DNA from: Clostridia bacterium
GTDB lineage: Bacteria; Bacillota; Clostridia; Oscillospirales; Acutalibacteraceae
Assembly (NCBI GenBank): GCA_024404025.1
Contig: JAKSQP010000003.1
Coordinates: 95,338 to 159,337 of the forward strand
Reading direction: 5' to 3'
Length of the DNA stretch: 64,000 nt
Position 1 is the stretch's first letter, and the number at the start of each line of letters is the position of its first letter. A program made the position numbers and the translations under genes. Positions 60,461 to 64,000 of the stretch are shown piece after piece. The notes under the pieces were generated by a model. The model ran no database searches. It had not been told where the DNA came from and saw nothing but the letters and a program-made list of their open reading frames with translations.

Positions 60461-62482
60461 ATGAGGCATATAGCCGTTATATCAAAAAAGCCGGAATTGA
60501 GCGGCAAAAATAATATTCCCGACGGTGCAATTACCGGCAACGGGGATCTATCGGTTATTCTCGGCAATTCCGAAAGCGGAATGAGGATCCATCTTGCCAA
60601 ATGTGATTTATGGTTTTGTGATGAGCTTCATTCAAAGGGCGGAATAAGACCTTTCGGCAATATTGATATTGATATTCCGGCGGAGCTTTATGAAAACTAT
60701 TATGTTGAGCAGGATGCAGATGAAGCCTGCATCAGATGCAGATTTGAAAACGGAAACAAAAAAATCGGAATCCGTATAACCGTTTTAAAAACCGAAAATA
60801 CCGTTCTTATAGAATCAGACGGAACAGAAGAGATTTTGCCCGTTTTAAAATGCGTTGAAGGGGATCGTGACGGCGAAATCGGAAAATCCGAATTTGATTC
60901 GGTTGAATATATTTACCGGAAACTCGGCGATAAAGAAAAATATTTCAGAACAGAGGCTTTCGGTGCAATAAAAAAGATTTCAGCCGAAAAATTCATTTTC
61001 TGCTGCGCTTCAAATCACGATGTTGAGAAGCCTCTCGAATCAACCGTTGAGCATATTAAATCAATCGTTAATGTTGATGGGCTGAAAATGCTTCATTCGG
61101 AGGAATGGAAAAAATTCTGGTCGAAATCTTCGGTCAGACTTTCAGATGAAACGCTTGAAAACGGCTGGTATCAGTCGATTTATCTTCTTGCTGTCTGCAC
61201 AGGCAACAAGAAATTCCCTCCCGGATTGTTCGGCAATTTCATAACCGTTGAGCATCCGGCATGGAAAGGTGATTATCATCTGAATTATAATTATCAGGCG
61301 CCGTTTTATTCTGCGTGCAGTTCAAATCATGTTGAGCTGACCGATTGTTATCATGCTCCGCTTGAGGAATTTATCGAAACCGGCAAAAAATATGCAAGCG
61401 TTTTCGGCTGCAGAGGCATTCTTTATCCTGTCGGAATTCAACCGGGCGGATTTATTTCCGAATATCAGCCCCAAGCCGTTAATCCGTTTATGAGACTTTT
61501 TCTCGGCCAGAAAAGCAATGCTATCCATCCTGCGGATATAATGGCTTTCAGATGGAAATCGACCCGTGATGCAGAATATGCCGAAAAGCATGCATATCCT
61601 TATATGAAGCTTTGCCTTGAATTTTTTGAGGATTTCGGTTATTATGAAAAAGGAGTTTTCAATGTTGAAAAGGATTCCGTTCATGAAGTGCCGATGTATA
61701 AGGATGATTATTCCGATTTAAAATATAAAAGAGTTATCAACGATAAAAACAATGTTCTGACTCTCGGGCTGCTTCGTCTGATACTTGATGCGGCAATTGA
61801 TATGTCGGATTTTCTTGGGGTTGACGAAGAAAAGCGTAAAATATGGAAAAAGATGCTTAAAAATCTCGCTCCGTTTCCGACCTGCATAAGAAAATTCAGA
61901 AGAGTTTTCAGATATACCGAAAAGGGTCAGAGATGGCATCCCGATAATACCCTCGGTATCCAGCACATTTATCCCTGCGGATGCGTTAATCTGAATTCCG
62001 ATAAGAAGCTGATCAAAATTGCGATGAATTCCATCAATTCAACATACAGATGGGAAGATGATAACGGCACGAATTCAATTTTTCCCGCTGCAGTCAGAGT
62101 CGGTTATCCTGCGAAATTCATAATTGAAAAGTTGAAGCTGAATATCGAAAAATTTCAGCTTCCGAATATGCTTTTCAGGCGTTACGGCGGATGCCTTGAA
62201 AATTGCTCGCTGATTCCGAATGTCATCAATGAAATGGCATTGCAGAGCGCCGGAGGAGTTGTCAGATTTTTCCCGGTATGGGATAAATCAATTGACTGTG
62301 AATATAATAATCTTCGTGCTGACGGCGCCTTTCTTGTTTCCGCATCAATAAAGAACGGAAAAATCGGCAACATTCTTGTCTATTCCGAAAAAGGCGGGGA
62401 GCTGACTTATATTGACCCGTTCAGCGGAAAGAAAATGACGGTTTTGACCGAAGCCGGAGAAACGGTTGAAATCACGCAATAA
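60461..62482 (+). CDS. GH95-like (alpha/alpha)6-barrel glycosidase, possible alpha-L-fucosidase
   Basis: GH95 enzymes are inverting alpha-1,2-fucosidases (or galactosidases). This 673-residue protein has an N-terminal beta domain (IPDGAITGNGDLSVILGNSE near 16-35). A helical barrel with LNYNYQAPFYSACSSNH follows, and then the C-terminal ALQSAGGVVRFFPVWD and LRADGAFLVSASIKNG, which are the GH95-type beta-sandwich pieces. It is somewhat shorter than typical GH95 (about 750) and divergent, so the activity is not certain. No signal peptide. ATG 60461 has GAGTGAT before it. Single-gene transcript. Confidence 0.68.
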   Translation: MRHIAVISKKPELSGKNNIPDGAITGNGDLSVILGNSESGMRIHLAKCDLWFCDELHSKGGIRPFGNIDIDIPAELYENYYVEQDADEACIRCRFENGNKKIGIRITVLKTENTVLIESDGTEEILPVLKCVEGDRDGEIGKSEFDSVEYIYRKLGDKEKYFRTEAFGAIKKISAEKFIFCCASNHDVEKPLESTVEHIKSIVNVDGLKMLHSEEWKKFWSKSSVRLSDETLENGWYQSIYLLAVCTGNKKFPPGLFGNFITVEHPAWKGDYHLNYNYQAPFYSACSSNHVELTDCYHAPLEEFIETGKKYASVFGCRGILYPVGIQPGGFISEYQPQAVNPFMRLFLGQKSNAIHPADIMAFRWKSTRDAEYAEKHAYPYMKLCLEFFEDFGYYEKGVFNVEKDSVHEVPMYKDDYSDLKYKRVINDKNNVLTLGLLRLILDAAIDMSDFLGVDEEKRKIWKKMLKNLAPFPTCIRKFRRVFRYTEKGQRWHPDNTLGIQHIYPCGCVNLNSDKKLIKIAMNSINSTYRWEDDNGTNSIFPAAVRVGYPAKFIIEKLKLNIEKFQLPNMLFRRYGGCLENCSLIPNVINEMALQSAGGVVRFFPVWDKSIDCEYNNLRADGAFLVSASIKNGKIGNILVYSEKGGELTYIDPFSGKKMTVLTEAGETVEITQ

Positions 62483-62536
62483 CACGCAAAATCAGAACAG
62501 CTATGTTCCGAAATAGATAAGAAAGAGGTAATTATT

Positions 62537-63181
62537 ATGAAGACTTACAAATGTAAGGTTTGTGGCGAAATTTTTACCGCAGCAGACGGCGTTGAGGCAG
62601 TTTGCCCCAAATGCAAACAGAAAGGCGATAAGCTTGAGGTTATGGCTAATCCTTACGCAGGCACACAGACAGAAAAGAATCTTGAAGCTGCTTTTGCAGG
62701 AGAATCCCAGGCAAGAAATAAGTACACTTATTTTGCATCAAAAGCAAAGAAAGAAGGATTTGAGCAGATTGCCGCCCTCTTCCTTAAAACCGCAGATAAC
62801 GAAAAAGAACACGCAAAGATGTGGTTCAAGGAGCTTAACGGAATCGGCAATACCGCAGAAAACCTTGCCGCAGCCGCTGACGGTGAAAACTATGAATGGA
62901 CCGATATGTATGAAGGCTTCGCAGTAACCGCAGAGCAAGAAGGCTTTGCCGATCTTGCGGCAAAATTCCGTGCAGTTGCCGCAATTGAAAAACATCACGA
63001 AGAGAGATACCGTGCTCTTCTTAAGAATGTTGAAGCTCAGGAGGTTTTTGCAAAGAGCGAAATCAAGGTCTGGGAATGCCGCAACTGCGGACACATCGTT
63101 GTTGGTGCGAAAGCTCCCGAAATCTGCCCCGTATGCGCTCATCCTCAGGCATATTTTGAAATTCACGCCGAAAATTATTAA
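62537..63181 (+). CDS. Rubrerythrin with rubredoxin-like motifs at both ends
   Basis: Rubrerythrins are diiron peroxidases that detoxify hydrogen peroxide in anaerobes. The 214-residue protein has a rubredoxin-type knuckle at the N-terminus (C6, C9, C23, C26), the diiron four-helix domain ([20 protein letters not shown] and [15 protein letters not shown]), and a second knuckle at the C-terminus (C181, C184, C197, C200). The two-ended layout is unusual: classic rubrerythrin has only the C-terminal one and reverse rubrerythrin only the N-terminal one. GAAAGAGG lies before the ATG and a terminator after the stop. Confidence 0.92.
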   Translation: MKTYKCKVCGEIFTAADGVEAVCPKCKQKGDKLEVMANPYAGTQTEKNLEAAFAGESQARNKYTYFASKAKKEGFEQIAALFLKTADNEKEHAKMWFKELNGIGNTAENLAAAADGENYEWTDMYEGFAVTAEQEGFADLAAKFRAVAAIEKHHEERYRALLKNVEAQEVFAKSEIKVWECRNCGHIVVGAKAPEICPVCAHPQAYFEIHAENY

Positions 63182-63187
63182 TTCTTT

Positions 63188-63218
63188 TCCGCAGTTCGAA
63201 AGAGCTGCGGATTTTTTT
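63188..63218 (+). terminator. Terminator after the rubrerythrin gene
   Basis: The stem CCGCAGTTC (from 63189) pairs with GAGCTGCGG (to 63210) with one G-U pair and a GAAA tetraloop, followed by seven T. Confidence 0.85.
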
Positions 63219-63222
63219 GCAA

Positions 63223-63251
63223 TTGACGAAACCATTAACCGGTGATATAAT
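63223..63251 (+). promoter_or_regulatory. Predicted promoter of the YgjP-type gene
   Basis: TTGACG (63223-63228), 17-base spacer, TATAAT (63246-63251), with GGTGA upstream (extended -10). Confidence 0.65.
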
Positions 63252-63272
63252 TCTGCCGAAAGGGATGAAACA

Positions 63273-63950
63273 ATGGAAATCAACGGAACACAGGTCATTT
63301 TGATCCGAAAAAAAATAAAGAATATTCATCTTTATGTTAAAGCTCCCGACGGCAGAATCGAAGTGACGGCGCCTTTAAAAGCGAAAGATGAAATCATTTT
63401 TTCCTTTGTTGAATCCAAAAAAGACTGGATAATCAAGCAGCAAAAAAAAATAAGAAACAGCTCCGAAAATCAGATCCGTAATTATGAAAGCGGTGAAGAA
63501 GCAGCGGTTTTCGGAGAAAAATATAAATTGATCATTCAGAAAAATCAAAATGAAAATTCCGTTCGTATTTTCGATAACTGCCTTATTTTGAATGTCAAAA
63601 ACGAAAATGTTGACCGGGAAAAGCTTCTCGATGATTTTTATCGCCGTAAGCTTTCCGAAAAAATCCCGGATATTATAAATGATTTTGAAAAAATAACGGG
63701 TCTTCATCCTTCTTCGTGGTCGATAAGAAAAATGAAAACCCGATGGGGTACCTGCAATGTTAAAACAAAGAAAATATGGTTAAGTCTTATGCTTGCGCAA
63801 AAGCCCGCTGCCTGCATAGAATATGTTGTTCTTCACGAAATGGTCCATCTTGCCGTTCCAAATCACGGCAGCGAATTCAAGGCTTATCTTGATAAATATA
63901 TGCCGGATTGGCGATACAGAAAAAATTTTATTAACGGCGAGAATTCATAA
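63273..63950 (+). CDS. YgjP-type (DUF45) zinc metallopeptidase
   Basis: A 225-residue M48-related protein of the YgjP/DUF45 family, thought to be a soluble zinc peptidase. The signature WSIRKMKTRWGTCNVKTKKI (about 145-165) and LHEMVHLAVPNHGSEF, with H188, E189, H192 and H198, are complete. No signal peptide. Length is usual for the family. The start ATG 63273 lies 15 bases after the expected transcript start and has AAAGGGATG as ribosome site. Confidence 0.9.
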   Translation: MEINGTQVILIRKKIKNIHLYVKAPDGRIEVTAPLKAKDEIIFSFVESKKDWIIKQQKKIRNSSENQIRNYESGEEAAVFGEKYKLIIQKNQNENSVRIFDNCLILNVKNENVDREKLLDDFYRRKLSEKIPDIINDFEKITGLHPSSWSIRKMKTRWGTCNVKTKKIWLSLMLAQKPAACIEYVVLHEMVHLAVPNHGSEFKAYLDKYMPDWRYRKNFINGENS

Positions 63951-63993
63951 ACCGTTTTTCTTATCTAAATATAACATAAACCCGGTGATGACA

Positions 63994-64000
63994 ATGCAGA
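63994..64000 (+). CDS. Possible start of the next gene (cut by window end)
   Basis: GGTGATG (63984-63990) is a usable ribosome site with ATG 63994 just after. Only two codons are inside the window, so nothing can be said about the product; the ATG at 63988 overlaps the ribosome site. Confidence 0.3.

Noticed and set aside
1..64000. CRISPR array, transposase, integrase, prophage or riboswitch
   Set aside because: I saw no regularly spaced repeats, no recombinase motifs and no aptamer-like leader that I could support.

Overview
The window looks like chromosome of an uncultured, anaerobic, low-GC Clostridia (Firmicutes) member, probably a gut organism. Evidence: a sepF-divIVA-lspA-rluD division block, a transketolase split into two subunit genes, a rubrerythrin, AGGAGG/GGTGA ribosome sites, and Gram-positive signal peptides. 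The lineage is inference; no 16S gene is present. I see no CRISPR array, transposase, prophage, LPxTG protein or recognisable transcription factor.

Layout. 1-10.9 kb is housekeeping: partial sepF, divIVA, lspA, rluD, a Cof-type HAD phosphatase, split transketolase, a membrane-anchored protein with a coiled-coil partner, a solitary fumarase-type beta subunit, a reversed mraY-like gene and a PfkB kinase. 10.98-18.9 kb opens with tRNA-Arg(ACG). It then carries three paralogous secreted PHP-domain proteins, a secreted SGNH hydrolase, a secreted lipase, two palindromic non-coding elements and a 26-residue peptide gene. 18.9-28 kb holds a lipid/phosphoester set (YhhN-type lysoplasmalogenase, class 3 lipase, YitT, two metallophosphoesterases, a GDPD) and a GPH transporter.

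26-62 kb is a large glycan-degradation region in several operons with defined promoters and terminators. It carries GH29, GH36-like, GH38, two GH31, GH95-like, GH99/WbsX-like and GH141-like enzymes, DUF4838, a sialate O-acetylesterase, a sialidase-like Asp-box protein, unassigned TIM-barrel proteins, two sugar isomerase-like proteins, an oxidoreductase and an MFS transporter. Many of the glycosidases lack a signal peptide, so the plan seems to be partial trimming outside, import by GPH/MFS carriers and intracellular debranching of fucosylated, mannosylated and galactosylated (perhaps host) glycans. 62.5-64 kb returns to general genes (rubrerythrin, YgjP-type peptidase).

The best candidate for something undescribed is a short C-terminal amphipathic aromatic tail, F-[FL]-x-x-[IL]-[FVI]. 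It is found near the end of seven of eight unrelated secreted proteins that have AxA-type signal peptides, and a looser version ends the eighth. A free-standing 26-residue peptide gene with a strong ribosome site resembles such a tail. This could be an unrecognised surface-retention or membrane-association signal. Promoters across the window share a TTGACA-like -35 and an extended -10 of the form TGTGATATAAT.
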